This document shows positions 10,330-20,736 of a stretch of DNA of 64,000 nucleotides, piece after piece. The translations under genes were made by a program, and so were the position numbers. The notes beneath the pieces are model-generated. The model was not told where the DNA came from. It searched no databases and saw nothing but the letters and a program-made list of their open reading frames with translations. Within the stretch, counting starts at the first letter, position 1; every line of letters starts with the position of its first letter. This stretch comes from an uncultured Alphaproteobacteria bacterium (lineage in GTDB: Bacteria; Pseudomonadota; Alphaproteobacteria; Rhodobacterales; Rhodobacteraceae), in the NCBI GenBank assembly GCA_902570265.1, contig CACFXF010000001.1:1-64000 (forward strand), written 5' to 3'.

Positions 10330-11304
10330 TTAATTTTCAGATATTGCTTTAGAAAAAACTTCACTATCGACGTTTCCTCCACTTACAACAACAATGATAT
10401 CTTTTTCTTTAAGTTTGTTTTTTGAAAAAATTGCAGCTGCAGCCGCTACTGCTCCTCCTGGCTCTGAAACAATCTTAAAATGCTGATACAGAAGTTTCAT
10501 AGCTTGTAAAACTTCAGTTTCACTAGCAACAAGACCTTCTCTAGCATTTCTTTTTAATATGGGAAAAGTTATTTCTCCTGGTGTAGGCGTAAGAATTGCA
10601 TCACAAATTGACGGATAAGTAGTTTCATTAATTTCTCTTTTCCCAGATTTTAAAGACCTAGCAGTATCATCGTAAAATTCTGGTTCACAAGTTCTTAATT
10701 TATAATAAGGAGCATATTTTTCTAGCGCTAAAGAGATTCCGGCGGATAATCCTCCACCACCGCAACATACTAATACCTCTGCCTTTTCTAATCCTAATTT
10801 TTTAGATTGTTCTATAATTTCTAAACCACATGTACCCTGTCCGGCTATAACTAAATGCTCGTCATATGGTTTTATAAGTGTTAAATTTTTTTCAATAGCT
10901 ATATTTTCTCCAATTTGTTCTCTTATTTCATTATATCTATCATAAAATACAACTTCAGCATTATAACCTAAAGTGTTAGAGATTTTTTGTTTAGGAGCAT
11001 CTTTAGGCATTATAATAACAGAAGATATACCGTGAGTCTGAGAAGCTGCAGCTACAGCTTGAGCATGATTTCCAGATGAATATGCAACAACACCATTTGA
11101 AATTTTATTTTCTTTTTTTAAATGCGAAATTGCACACCAGGCCCCCCTAAATTTAAAACTACCAGTTACTTGAAGACATTCTGGTTTTATAAAAATATTT
11201 TTCCCTACAATTTCATTAAATTTTTGATTAAATAAAATAGGTGTTTCATAAATAAAATTTTTACCATGTTCTCTAGCTTTTAGAATAAGATCTATATTAG
11301 ACAA
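10330..11304 (-). CDS. PLP-dependent threonine/serine dehydratase-like ammonia-lyase
   Basis: PLP lysine motif GSFKFRGA, CGGGGLSAGI glycine loop, SGNHAQAVAAA. Confidence 0.88.
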   Translation of the reverse strand: MSNIDLILKAREHGKNFIYETPILFNQKFNEIVGKNIFIKPECLQVTGSFKFRGAWCAISHLKKENKISNGVVAYSSGNHAQAVAAASQTHGISSVIIMPKDAPKQKISNTLGYNAEVVFYDRYNEIREQIGENIAIEKNLTLIKPYDEHLVIAGQGTCGLEIIEQSKKLGLEKAEVLVCCGGGGLSAGISLALEKYAPYYKLRTCEPEFYDDTARSLKSGKREINETTYPSICDAILTPTPGEITFPILKRNAREGLVASETEVLQAMKLLYQHFKIVSEPGGAVAAAAAIFSKNKLKEKDIIVVVSGGNVDSEVFSKAISEN

Positions 11305-11320
11305 TTTGATAGTCCCTTTC

Positions 11321-11998
11321 TTATATAAGATTCAAAACTGCTTTAAGATCACAACTAGTCCAATTTGGTTTCCACTGAACTTTTTCCTCTGGTAAATCAT
11401 TTCTATTTACCCATAAACTTGAAAATCCAAAAGCTGACCCTCCAGCTGCGTCCCAACCATTTGATGAAATAAAAATTACATCTTTCTTATCACAAGAAAA
11501 ATATTCATTTACGATCTCATAGACTTTTTTATTTGGTTTAAATAAACCCAATTTCTCAGCAGATAAAATGACTTCTAAATAATCACCTATTTTTGAGCTC
11601 ATAACTGCATCATTAAGCATTTCAATAGTTCCATTTGACAAAATAGCTGAAGAACACTTACTTGATTTTAAATACTTTAAAACTTCAATAACTTCTGGGA
11701 ATGTATCAAGTTTTCTATAAAGTTTTAGTAAGTCATTTCTTATATTTTTGTTATCATTTAAATTATAAAATTCCAAAGCATAATCCAAAGAATCTTCGGT
11801 TACTTTCCAAAAATTGGTTTTATAACCAATTGAAGTATAATACCATGTATATGCAATCTGTTTGTCACGCCATAATTTAGAAACCTTTTCCCAAGTATTT
11901 ATAAAATTTATGTCAGCTGTCTCTTTGGAGTAATTCCTTGCAGCAGCATTAACATCAAATAAGGTCCCATAAGCATCAAAAATCACTACCTTTTTCAT
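11321..11998 (-). CDS. haloacid dehalogenase type II (HAD superfamily)
   Basis: VIFDAYGTLFDVNAA motif I, LSNGTIEML motif II, FISSNGWDAAGGSAFGF C-terminal motif of L-2-haloacid dehalogenases. Confidence 0.85.
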   Translation of the reverse strand: MKKVVIFDAYGTLFDVNAAARNYSKETADINFINTWEKVSKLWRDKQIAYTWYYTSIGYKTNFWKVTEDSLDYALEFYNLNDNKNIRNDLLKLYRKLDTFPEVIEVLKYLKSSKCSSAILSNGTIEMLNDAVMSSKIGDYLEVILSAEKLGLFKPNKKVYEIVNEYFSCDKKDVIFISSNGWDAAGGSAFGFSSLWVNRNDLPEEKVQWKPNWTSCDLKAVLNLI

Positions 11999-12027
11999 TT
12001 AAATACTCCAAAAAAAGGAAATATTAG

Positions 12028-12816
12028 TTAGATATTTTCAATTTGTGGAAGACCCATTACATGGTATCCACCATCAACATATATTATTTCACCAGTAGTG
12101 GAAGAACTACTATCACTTAATAAATAAAGAGCTGCATTTCCAACAGCTTCAAGATTTGCATTTTGTCTCAGTGGAGAATTTTTTTCAGTAGCCCTAAATA
12201 CTTGCCTTGCTCCTCCAATTGCAGCCCCTGCTAAAGTTTTCATAGGGCCTGGACTAATTGCATTAACTCTAATTTTATCAGGACCTAAATCATTTGCAAG
12301 ATACCTTACACAAGACTCTAAAGCTGCTTTTACGGGCCCCATAACATTGTAATTTGGAGTGACCCGTTGACTTCCCATGTAAGAAACTGTGAGTAAAGAA
12401 CCTCCTCGGGGCATTAATGGAATACATCTTTTTGCTAAATTTACAAAACTATAGCAAGATATGTCTAAAGATTTTAAAAAATTCTCTCTTGAAGAATTAA
12501 CAAATCTACCATTTAACTCTTCTTTATCTGAATAAGCCAATGCATGAACTAAAAAATCTAACTTCCCCCACTTTTGTTTAATCTCTTTAAAAAGATTATC
12601 CAAAGAATTTTCATTTTGTACATCTGCCAACATACAAATTTTGGCATTTATACTCTCTGCTAGTGGGCCTACTCTCTTTAACAAATTTTCATTTTGATAA
12701 GATAAGGCTATTTCTGCACCAGAATTAGATAATACTTTAGAAATACCCCAAGCAATAGACCTCTCATTAGCAACACCTAGAATTAAACCACACTTATTTT
12801 CAATTGTAATTGGCAT
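12028..12816 (-). CDS. fabI: enoyl-[acyl-carrier-protein] reductase (NADH)
   Basis: GVANERSIAWGIS and Y-x6-K region (NYNVMGPVKAALE); downstream of fabB with start/stop overlap. Confidence 0.95.
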   Translation of the reverse strand: MPITIENKCGLILGVANERSIAWGISKVLSNSGAEIALSYQNENLLKRVGPLAESINAKICMLADVQNENSLDNLFKEIKQKWGKLDFLVHALAYSDKEELNGRFVNSSRENFLKSLDISCYSFVNLAKRCIPLMPRGGSLLTVSYMGSQRVTPNYNVMGPVKAALESCVRYLANDLGPDKIRVNAISPGPMKTLAGAAIGGARQVFRATEKNSPLRQNANLEAVGNAALYLLSDSSSSTTGEIIYVDGGYHVMGLPQIENI

Positions 12817-14043
12817 TAGTCTATCAGTTTGCTAAAAGCCAAAGTTGCATTAGTACCACCAAAACCAAAACTGTTAGATAATACTGTATCAAACTCAACA
12901 TTTTGTCTAGATTTGATCAATATTTCATTGGATTTAACAGTGTCATCTAAGTTAAAAACATTTTTACTTGCCGATAAAAAGCCTGATTTCATCATCAAAA
13001 TAGAATATATAGCTTCATGAACACCAGCTGCTCCTAAACTATGACCAGATAGAGACTTTGTGGATGAAATAGGTGGCATATTTTCAATTCCAAAAACTCT
13101 TCTAATTGCTTCAACCTCAACTACATCTCCAGCAGGTGTTGAAGTACCGTGAGCATTTATATAGGTAATTTTTCTATCTTTAATATTAGACAATGCAAGT
13201 TTCATTGATCTTTCACCACCTTCACCTGATGGAGCTACCATATCATGACCATCGGAAGTTGCACCATATCCTGTTATTTCTGCATAAATATTTGCACCCC
13301 TAGCCTTGGCATGTTCATAACATTCTAGTACCAAAACTCCAGCACCTCCTGAAATTACAAATCCATCTCTATCCTTATCATAAGCTCTAGACGCAATTTC
13401 TGGTTTATCATTATACTTACTAGACATGGCGCCCATTGCATCAAAAAGACAAGACAATGTCCAATCTAATTCTTCACCCCCCCCCTGCAAATATTACGTC
13501 TTGTTTCCCTAATTGAATCTGCTCTAACCCATTTCCAATACAGTGAGCTGATGTGGAACAAGCTGATGAGATTGAATAGTTCACTCCTTTTATTTTAAAT
13601 GGAGTAGCTAAACATGCCGAATTAGTAGAAGACATTCCTCTTGTAACCATAAAAGGACCCATTCTTTTAGGACTCTTTTTTTCTAGTACTATTTGATGAG
13701 CGGCAAATAAATTCTTTGTAGATGGTCCACCAGATCCGACTATAAGACCAGTTCTTTCATTCGATACTTCCATCTCAGTTAAACCACTATCTTTTATTGC
13801 CTGTTCCATTGCAATATAATTGAAAGCAGCTCCATCACCCATGAATCTTAATTGTCTTTTATCTATTTGATCAGATAAATTAATTTTTGGCATGCCATGA
13901 ACTTGAGACCTAAAACCATGGAATGCGTATTCTTCAGAAAATGTTATGCCAGATTTTCCACTTTTTAAAGATTCTGTTACTTCTATTGCATCTACTCCAA
14001 TCGATGAAACGATACCTAAACCTGTCACAACTACTCTTTTCAT
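12816..14043 (-). pseudogene. fabB: beta-ketoacyl-ACP synthase I (FabB) interrupted by an apparent frameshift at a G9 run
   Basis: ORFs 13474..14043 ([16 protein letters not shown]...[14 protein letters not shown]...VIFAGGG*) and 12816..13490 ([22 protein letters not shown]...[11 protein letters not shown]...[14 protein letters not shown]) are the two halves of one FabB, broken at nt 13477-13485 (C9 on the + strand). It may be a sequencing error, so functional loss is not established. Confidence 0.88.
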
Positions 14044-14090
14044 AAAATTTTCCTCTAGAAATTAACTAAAAATAAAATTCTTTTAAAATG

Positions 14091-14582
14091 TTAATTTTCA
14101 AATAATCCAACTTTTAGTCCTTTAGCAACAAAAATTTCTTCACCATCAGCGAATACTTTACCATCAGATATTCCCAACTTTAACCTTCTATCTAAAACTC
14201 TTGAAAAGTTAATCTCATATTTAACTAGTTTTGTACTGGGAGTTACCATTCCCTTAAATTTTACCTCACTAACTCCAAGTGCTCTACCGCGACCTTTAAG
14301 TCCTCTCCAACCTAGATTAAATCCTGTTAATTGCCACAGAGCATCTAAGCCAAGACAGCCTGGCATTACTGGGTCACCAACAAAATGACAATCAAAAAAC
14401 CACAAATCTGGACTAATTACCAATTCTGCAATCACATGCCCCATTTTATTTATTCCACCATCTTTAGAAATGTCACAAATACTATCAAACATAAGCATTG
14501 GAGGCATTGGCAATTGAGGATTTCCAATACCAAACATTTCGCCACTAGAACATTTTAATAATTCCTGTTTGCTAATTTTCAT
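14091..14582 (-). CDS. fabA: 3-hydroxydecanoyl-ACP dehydratase/isomerase
   Basis: [26 protein letters not shown] motif; upstream of fabB. Confidence 0.96.
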   Translation of the reverse strand: MKISKQELLKCSSGEMFGIGNPQLPMPPMLMFDSICDISKDGGINKMGHVIAELVISPDLWFFDCHFVGDPVMPGCLGLDALWQLTGFNLGWRGLKGRGRALGVSEVKFKGMVTPSTKLVKYEINFSRVLDRRLKLGISDGKVFADGEEIFVAKGLKVGLFEN

Positions 14583-14782
14583 ATTTAAACCAATTTAGTT
14601 ATTATATTTAACTATTCATATCACTGTTATTAATACAGGCGCAAGAAATACCTAAAAATATGTCAAAAACTTAAATAGCTGTTATAATTAAATATAGTTT
14701 ATAAATAATAAAAAAATTTCAATTATATATTGATGAAAAAAATTTTAAATATTATTATAAGGTGTAAATATTTAGTGTAAAC

Positions 14783-15199
14783 ATGATGAATCCGAATAAA
14801 TTTTGTGCTACAAATTGGCTTTATAAAGTTGGCTTACGCCCTACAAAACAAAGAATATTGTTGGCAAACCTTTTAATGGGAGATGGTAAACATCATCACT
14901 TTACAGCTGAAGACCTTTTTGAAAAAGCAAAAATATGCAAATTAAAAGTTTCACTAGCAACAGTTTATAATACCTTACATTCTTTTTCAGACTCCGGCCT
15001 TTTAAATAAAGTTATTGTTGATGGTTCCCGCTGTTATTTTGATACGAGACTCGATAATCATTCTCATTTCTATTGGGAGGCAACAGGAAAATTAACTGAT
15101 GCACCTGGAAATTTTTTAGAAATCAAAAATTTGCCAAATCCGCCAAAAAATTCAAAAATTACAAATGTAGATATAATCATTCGTCTTAAAGAAAATTAA
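14783..15199 (+). CDS. irr: Irr-type Fur-family iron response regulator
   Basis: Fur fold (LRPTKQRILLANLL, HHFTAEDLFEKA, VSLATVYNTLHSF); divergent to fabA-fabB-fabI as known for irr in alphaproteobacteria. Confidence 0.82.
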   Translation: MMNPNKFCATNWLYKVGLRPTKQRILLANLLMGDGKHHHFTAEDLFEKAKICKLKVSLATVYNTLHSFSDSGLLNKVIVDGSRCYFDTRLDNHSHFYWEATGKLTDAPGNFLEIKNLPNPPKNSKITNVDIIIRLKEN

Positions 15200-15245
15200 A
15201 TTTTTCTTCAGCTTTTCTTGATATTTACTTATTATAAACTAACCT

Positions 15246-16172
15246 GTGATTTATAATTTATTTGTTTTAATGATGTTTAATTTATTCAAAAAGAAAAAAA
15301 AAGAGTCCTCTAGATTAGTTGGACTTGATATAGCTCTCAAAGTAAGTGGTTTTGTAACAGGTAAGGAGCATTTACATTATGGTTTGTGGGATAAATTAGA
15401 CGTTAATCTTGATAACCTTGGAAAAGCACAGGAAGCTTATACAGATCTTTTATTTAAATATTTACCTAAGAAAAAAAAAAATAGTAAATTAGAAATTTTA
15501 GATATTGGGGGTGGTGCAGGTGAGAATGCAAAAAAATTAATTGCTTTGGGACATAAAGTCACAATAATAGTTCCTAGTAAAATCTTGGCTGAGCACGCAA
15601 AAAAAAATACAAACAATAAAGCCAAGATATTAATTACAACATTTGAAGATTATTTACCAAAAAATAATCTGTTTGATTTGTGCCTTTTTGCCGAAAGCTT
15701 TCAATACATTCCAATAAAAATAGCTCTTCAAAAAGCTAGTAGTATTTTAAATAATGATGGTGAAATCTTGATTGCAGATTGTTTTAGATCAGAAAAAAAA
15801 CAAGAAGGAATATTTCGTCAGCCTGGTGGTGGAGCATCGTTAATAAGTATGGAAAAGGAATTAAGAATACAAAAAATTAATGTAATTTTAAAAAAAGAAA
15901 TAACTAAATTAGTGGCTCCATCTATACAATTAGAGCAAAAGTTTTACAATACTCTCGGTTTTTCAATTAATAGAATTATAGCTAGTCTAAAAGTAAATAG
16001 ACCATTTGCTTTAAAATTTTTAAATATATTCTACAAAATTTTAATCAGTAAAAGAAAACGATTACGCTTAGAGAATAGACTATTTAAAAACAAGAGAACA
16101 ATAAAGTCATTTCTAGAATATAATAATTATATGATATACAAGTTAAAGCCTCAAAAAAAAATTAATTCTTGA
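15246..16172 (+). CDS. class I SAM-dependent methyltransferase
   Basis: SAM-binding motif ILDIGGGAGENAKKLIALGHKVTIIVPS. The start may be the internal ATG (MMFNLFKKKKKES). Confidence 0.72.
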   Translation: MIYNLFVLMMFNLFKKKKKESSRLVGLDIALKVSGFVTGKEHLHYGLWDKLDVNLDNLGKAQEAYTDLLFKYLPKKKKNSKLEILDIGGGAGENAKKLIALGHKVTIIVPSKILAEHAKKNTNNKAKILITTFEDYLPKNNLFDLCLFAESFQYIPIKIALQKASSILNNDGEILIADCFRSEKKQEGIFRQPGGGASLISMEKELRIQKINVILKKEITKLVAPSIQLEQKFYNTLGFSINRIIASLKVNRPFALKFLNIFYKILISKRKRLRLENRLFKNKRTIKSFLEYNNYMIYKLKPQKKINS

Positions 16173-16227
16173 GTAATTATTTCATAATTTATCATAAAAA
16201 ACTGATAAGTTTTATTAAATTACTGCA

Positions 16228-16569
16228 TCAACCACAAAAAACATTAGTTATTCTTCTGTCTGACCCAATTACTAAATTTAATCGAGAACTATAGTTTTCA
16301 TCAATACTTTGATCTTGATATTCGTTAAGTACTCTTGTGTCAGCAGGATATTCCATCGCAGCTAAAGCTGTTTCAGGTTGTCCTATAAGGAAACTTAGAG
16401 TATCTGCTAGACATTCACCAGTTGAAGTTGATTTACTTTCCTCTGTTTCAACTTTCAAAGGCACAGGACCACCTTGAATAAGGTCATAATTATTATAGGT
16501 ACCTTGTGTTGTAGTATTACAGGCGGAAATTAAACAAACACAAAAACAAATATAAAAATACTTTTTCAT
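16228..16569 (-). CDS. lipoprotein with C-terminal peptidase-inhibitor I78-like domain
   Basis: Lipobox LISAC near the N-terminus. C-terminal LIGQPETALAAME...TRVLNEYQDQSIDENYSSRLNLVIGSDRRITNVFCG resembles the I78 pattern (RLN-x-ITxVxCG ending). Confidence 0.68.
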   Translation of the reverse strand: MKKYFYICFCVCLISACNTTTQGTYNNYDLIQGGPVPLKVETEESKSTSTGECLADTLSFLIGQPETALAAMEYPADTRVLNEYQDQSIDENYSSRLNLVIGSDRRITNVFCG

Positions 16570-16609
16570 AACAAATATAATTCCTATAATTTAATTCTAA
16601 ATTCAATAC

Positions 16610-18550
16610 TTATTTATTTAAACGATTTTCAATTAAGTTATTAACAACAGTTGGATCAGCTAAAGTAGAAGTATCACCTAAGTCTTCATATTTATTTTCT
16701 GCAATTTTTCTTAATATTCTTCTCATAATTTTTCCAGATCTTGTTTTTGGAAGATTGGGGGACCATTGGATTAAATCTGGTTTTGCAATAGGACCAATTT
16801 CTTTTCTAACCCATGCCTCTAGATCTTTGGTTAATTCTTCAGTTGGATTTTCTCCAACCATAAGGGTTACAAAAGCATAAATTCCTTGTCCTTTGATCTT
16901 GTGTTGATAACCCACTACAGCACTTTCTGATACTAAAGGATGAGATACTAATGCACTTTCAATTTCAGCAGTGCCCATCCTATGACCAGAAACATTTAGA
17001 ACATCATCCACTCTTCCAGTTATCCAATAATATCCGTCTTTATCTCTTTTACAACCATCACCAGAAAAATAATATCCTTTAAAATCACTAAAATAAGTTT
17101 TAATAAATCTTTCATGATCACCGAAAACTGTCCTCATTTGGCTAGGCCAACTATCCTCAAAAGCTAATACACCTTCAACATTATTACCAAATAATTTTTG
17201 ACCTGTTTTAGGGTCCATAATCACAGGCTTAATGCCAAAAAAAGGATTGGTTGCTGATCCTGGTTTGGTAGGTGTCGCTCCAGGCAAAGGAGTAATTAGT
17301 ATTCCTCCAGTTTCGGTTTGCCACCAAGTATCTACTATTGGGCACTTACCTTTACCTACTACCCTGTTATACCACTCCCATGCTTCAGGATTAATAGGTT
17401 CACCAACTGTACCCAAAATTCTAAGACTTGATAAATTACAATTATTTACAAAATCATCACCTTGTCCCATTAATGCCCTTATAGCTGTGGGAGCTGTATA
17501 AAATTGATTTACATTATGTTTTTCACATACTTGCCAAAATCTTGAAAAATCCGGGTATGTTGGTACCCCTTCAAACATTAAAGTGGTTGCGCCATTCGAT
17601 AATGGTCCATAGACAATATAACTGTGCCCTGTGATCCAACCAACATCAGCAGTACACCAGTAAATATCATCATCATGATAATCAAAAATATACTCATGCG
17701 TTAGAGAAGCATAAACAATATAACCACCACTAGAGTGCTGTACGCCCTTAGGTTTTCCGGTAGATCCAGAAGTATACAAAATAAAAAGGGGGTCTTCGGC
17801 AGACATCTCTTCTGGAACATTCTTATCACTTACGAGGTTAGTCATTTCATTATATGAAAAATCCCTATTTTCTTTCATATAGACATTAGCCCCTGTTCTC
17901 TTAACGACCAATGTTTTTATATCACCAGAAATTTGTAGTGCTTTATTTACATTCTCCTTTAAAGGTACTGGTTTTCCGCCTCTAGGCCCTTCATCAGCTG
18001 TAACTACTAAACAAGCTCCACAATCAGTTATCCTGCTTGCAAGTGCTTCTGGTGAAAATCCTCCGAAAACAACTGAATGTATAGCACCTATTCTAGCACA
18101 TGCTAACATAGCATATGCAGCCTCAGGTATCATGGGCATATATAGAATAACTCGATCTCCCTTATTCACACCTAATTCTTTATAAATATTTGATAGACGA
18201 CAAACTTGCTCGTACAATTCTCCATAGGTGATGTTTTTTGATAAGCTTGGCTCATCTGACTCCCAAATAATAGCAACTTTATCCCTATTTTTTTTAAGAT
18301 GCCGGTCAATACAATTATGACTTATATTCAATGTTCCATCTTCATACCATTTTATAGATACATCATCATGAGAAAAAGAGGTGTTCTTTACTTTTGTAAA
18401 AGGATTTATCCAATCAATTCTATTTCCCATCTTTCCCCAAAACTTTTCGGGGTTTGAGATAGATTCTTTATACATCTCATTATATTTTTTTTTATCAATT
18501 TTAAATGATTTGGAGTTTTGTGAATCGGGATAATAGATTTTTTCATCCAT
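16610..18550 (-). CDS. acs: acetyl-CoA synthetase
   Basis: [50 protein letters not shown] and [16 protein letters not shown] motifs. Confidence 0.97.
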   Translation of the reverse strand: MDEKIYYPDSQNSKSFKIDKKKYNEMYKESISNPEKFWGKMGNRIDWINPFTKVKNTSFSHDDVSIKWYEDGTLNISHNCIDRHLKKNRDKVAIIWESDEPSLSKNITYGELYEQVCRLSNIYKELGVNKGDRVILYMPMIPEAAYAMLACARIGAIHSVVFGGFSPEALASRITDCGACLVVTADEGPRGGKPVPLKENVNKALQISGDIKTLVVKRTGANVYMKENRDFSYNEMTNLVSDKNVPEEMSAEDPLFILYTSGSTGKPKGVQHSSGGYIVYASLTHEYIFDYHDDDIYWCTADVGWITGHSYIVYGPLSNGATTLMFEGVPTYPDFSRFWQVCEKHNVNQFYTAPTAIRALMGQGDDFVNNCNLSSLRILGTVGEPINPEAWEWYNRVVGKGKCPIVDTWWQTETGGILITPLPGATPTKPGSATNPFFGIKPVIMDPKTGQKLFGNNVEGVLAFEDSWPSQMRTVFGDHERFIKTYFSDFKGYYFSGDGCKRDKDGYYWITGRVDDVLNVSGHRMGTAEIESALVSHPLVSESAVVGYQHKIKGQGIYAFVTLMVGENPTEELTKDLEAWVRKEIGPIAKPDLIQWSPNLPKTRSGKIMRRILRKIAENKYEDLGDTSTLADPTVVNNLIENRLNK

Positions 18551-18613
18551 GATATTTTTCTTTCTTTATTTTTTTTCAACCTTAAAATTACTATAATGCA
18601 TAAACACAGCCTT

Positions 18614-19810
18614 TCAAATAACTGAAGCTATTGATGAAGAGAAATAATCAATTTGATCTTTATTTAATCCCGCAATGTTAATTCTTGAATCTCCTACCAT
18701 ATAGATACCAAATTCTGTTCTTAATCTTACAACTTGATCAACCGATAAACCCATAAGGGAAAACATGCCTCTATGCCTTTCGATAAAATCAAATCTAGTT
18801 GAGTTAGTGCTCCTTCTTAAAGAATCTGACAATAAATTTCTAAGCTCGAGCATTCCATTTCTCATACTATTTAATTCTTTTTCCCATAAGTGTATTAATT
18901 CTTTATTTTGAGAGTTATTCCCTCCCAATATAATTTCGACAAGAGATGCACCATAATCTGGAGGAAAAGAAAAAGTTACTCTATTAAATGATTTTAAATT
19001 TTCTTCCACTAACTTGTGAATCTTTTTATCAGAAACTACCATCAAAGCAGCTCCTACCCTTTCCCTATATAATCCAAAGTTTTTTGAACAAGAAATCCCA
19101 ATACAAACTTCTGGCAAATTAGAAGCCATATATTGGACACCTTTAACATCATCATTTATTCCATCTCCAAAACCTTGATAGGCCAAATCAATCAAAGGAA
19201 GAATATTTTTTTTTTCACAAAATTTAGTAAGTTGAGTCCAATTTTCTAGGGATAAATTAGCCCCAGTTGGATTATGACAACAACCATGCAAAAGTAAAAC
19301 ATCTCCAGAACTGGTTTTCTGAAGATCAGACATCATTCTAGGAAAATTTACTTCACAAGTTTCATAATCGAAGTAATTATAATTATTAAATTGAATACCT
19401 AAATGATTTAATATTGCAGCATGATTTGGCCAAGACGGTGATGAAATCCAGACCCGCTTATCCTTTTCCATAGACCTTATTAAAAGTAATAACTGGTGAA
19501 AAGCTCCCGTCCCACCCGGAGCTTGAGCGCCTATAATCTGATTTTTTGAAACAACATCTGCTAAAACTAATTGACTTATATTATCTATAAATCCTAAATT
19601 TCCTGAAAGTCCTACATAACTTTTAGTTTTTTGTGTATCGTTGAGTATTCTTGCAGCTTTTTGTACTGCAACCATAATAGGTGTTTGGCCTTTATTATTT
19701 TTATAAACTCCAACACCTAAGTCTATCTTTTCTTTTCTTTCATCGGCTTTATATAACGACATTAAAGCCATAATTTTGTCTTCTGATTGTAATTTTAAAT
19801 TTTCAAACAT
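18614..19810 (-). CDS. aspartate/aromatic amino acid aminotransferase (class I)
   Basis: KIDLGVGVYKNNKGQTPIM, LLHGCCHNPTGANL, SCSKNFGLYRERVGA (PLP lysine). Confidence 0.92.
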   Translation of the reverse strand: MFENLKLQSEDKIMALMSLYKADERKEKIDLGVGVYKNNKGQTPIMVAVQKAARILNDTQKTKSYVGLSGNLGFIDNISQLVLADVVSKNQIIGAQAPGGTGAFHQLLLLIRSMEKDKRVWISSPSWPNHAAILNHLGIQFNNYNYFDYETCEVNFPRMMSDLQKTSSGDVLLLHGCCHNPTGANLSLENWTQLTKFCEKKNILPLIDLAYQGFGDGINDDVKGVQYMASNLPEVCIGISCSKNFGLYRERVGAALMVVSDKKIHKLVEENLKSFNRVTFSFPPDYGASLVEIILGGNNSQNKELIHLWEKELNSMRNGMLELRNLLSDSLRRSTNSTRFDFIERHRGMFSLMGLSVDQVVRLRTEFGIYMVGDSRINIAGLNKDQIDYFSSSIASVI

Positions 19811-19876
19811 ATTGAACCAACTTAATTTTTTATTTTAAAGTATATTTTATATTAAAATTTACAAATTAAAGATTTT

Positions 19877-20716
19877 TTAATTGAATTTGCCCCATTCACA
19901 CCATGATCCATCATAAACCGAAACCCTTTTTGCACCAAGCCCTTTAAAAATAACATACAGAATTGATGCAGTCACTCCAGATCCACAGGATGTAATTAAA
20001 TGTTTGTTTAAGTCAATTCCAAGCTCATCTAATTTATTCTTAAGTATATCGTTTGATTTCAAAGTATAATCAGAGTTTAACACGTCACCATAGTAAAGAT
20101 TTATTGAATTTGGTATGTGGCCACTTCTAAGACCCTTTCTAGGCTCTTTTTCAATTCCTAGAAATCGACTCGAAGATCTTGCATCTATTATTTGAATATC
20201 TTGTGAATTCAAATATTTTATCACAAAATCCATAGATACTATTAAATTTTTTTCATAAGAAAAATTAAGCTTACAGGGTTTAAAATTTAAAACCTCTCTA
20301 TTGGTTGGCTTGTTTTCACTAATCCATTTCGGAAAACCTCCATCTAATATAAATACATTATGAAATCCATATAAATGTAGTAACCACAATAATCTTGGAG
20401 CAGAAAATAACCCTAACCCATCATAAACAACAATATTTTGATTTTGTTTAATTCCAAAATTTTCAAATTTATTAGAAAAATCTTTTTCGTTTAATGCCAT
20501 ATGTGGTAAATCTGAGTTTGCATCAGAAAAATTGTCTAAATCAAAAAAACTCGCACCAGGAATATGTTTGCTTTCAAACTCCTTCAACCCTGACCTATCC
20601 ACATTTGGTAAATACCAGCTTGCATCTATGATTCTTACATTGGAATCCCTTAATCTTTGCTCCAGCCAATTTGTAGAAACAAAGTACTTATTATCACATA
20701 AATCATATTTTATCAT
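19877..20716 (-). CDS. sseA: rhodanese-domain sulfurtransferase (3-mercaptopyruvate/thiosulfate type)
   Basis: Two rhodanese domains; IIDARSSSRFLG, EPRKGLRSGHIPNSINL, active-site-like TSCGSGVTASIL. Confidence 0.9.
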   Translation of the reverse strand: MIKYDLCDNKYFVSTNWLEQRLRDSNVRIIDASWYLPNVDRSGLKEFESKHIPGASFFDLDNFSDANSDLPHMALNEKDFSNKFENFGIKQNQNIVVYDGLGLFSAPRLLWLLHLYGFHNVFILDGGFPKWISENKPTNREVLNFKPCKLNFSYEKNLIVSMDFVIKYLNSQDIQIIDARSSSRFLGIEKEPRKGLRSGHIPNSINLYYGDVLNSDYTLKSNDILKNKLDELGIDLNKHLITSCGSGVTASILYVIFKGLGAKRVSVYDGSWCEWGKFN

Positions 20717-20736
20717 CAGATTAATCTTAACAAATC

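Noticed and set aside
13474-14043. Interpreting the two fabB ORFs as separate ketosynthase-like genes
   Set aside because: They are complementary N- and C-terminal halves of one FabB joined at a G9 run; a frameshift or sequencing error explains them better.
14583-14782. Iron-control element or riboswitch between fabA and irr
   Set aside because: The AT-rich spacer has no clear palindromic ICE or Fur-box that I could defend by eye.
16198-16213. Hairpin AAAACT-GATA-AGTTTT between the methyltransferase and the lipoprotein gene
   Set aside because: Only a 6-bp AT-rich stem with no good T-tract; expected often by chance in this composition.
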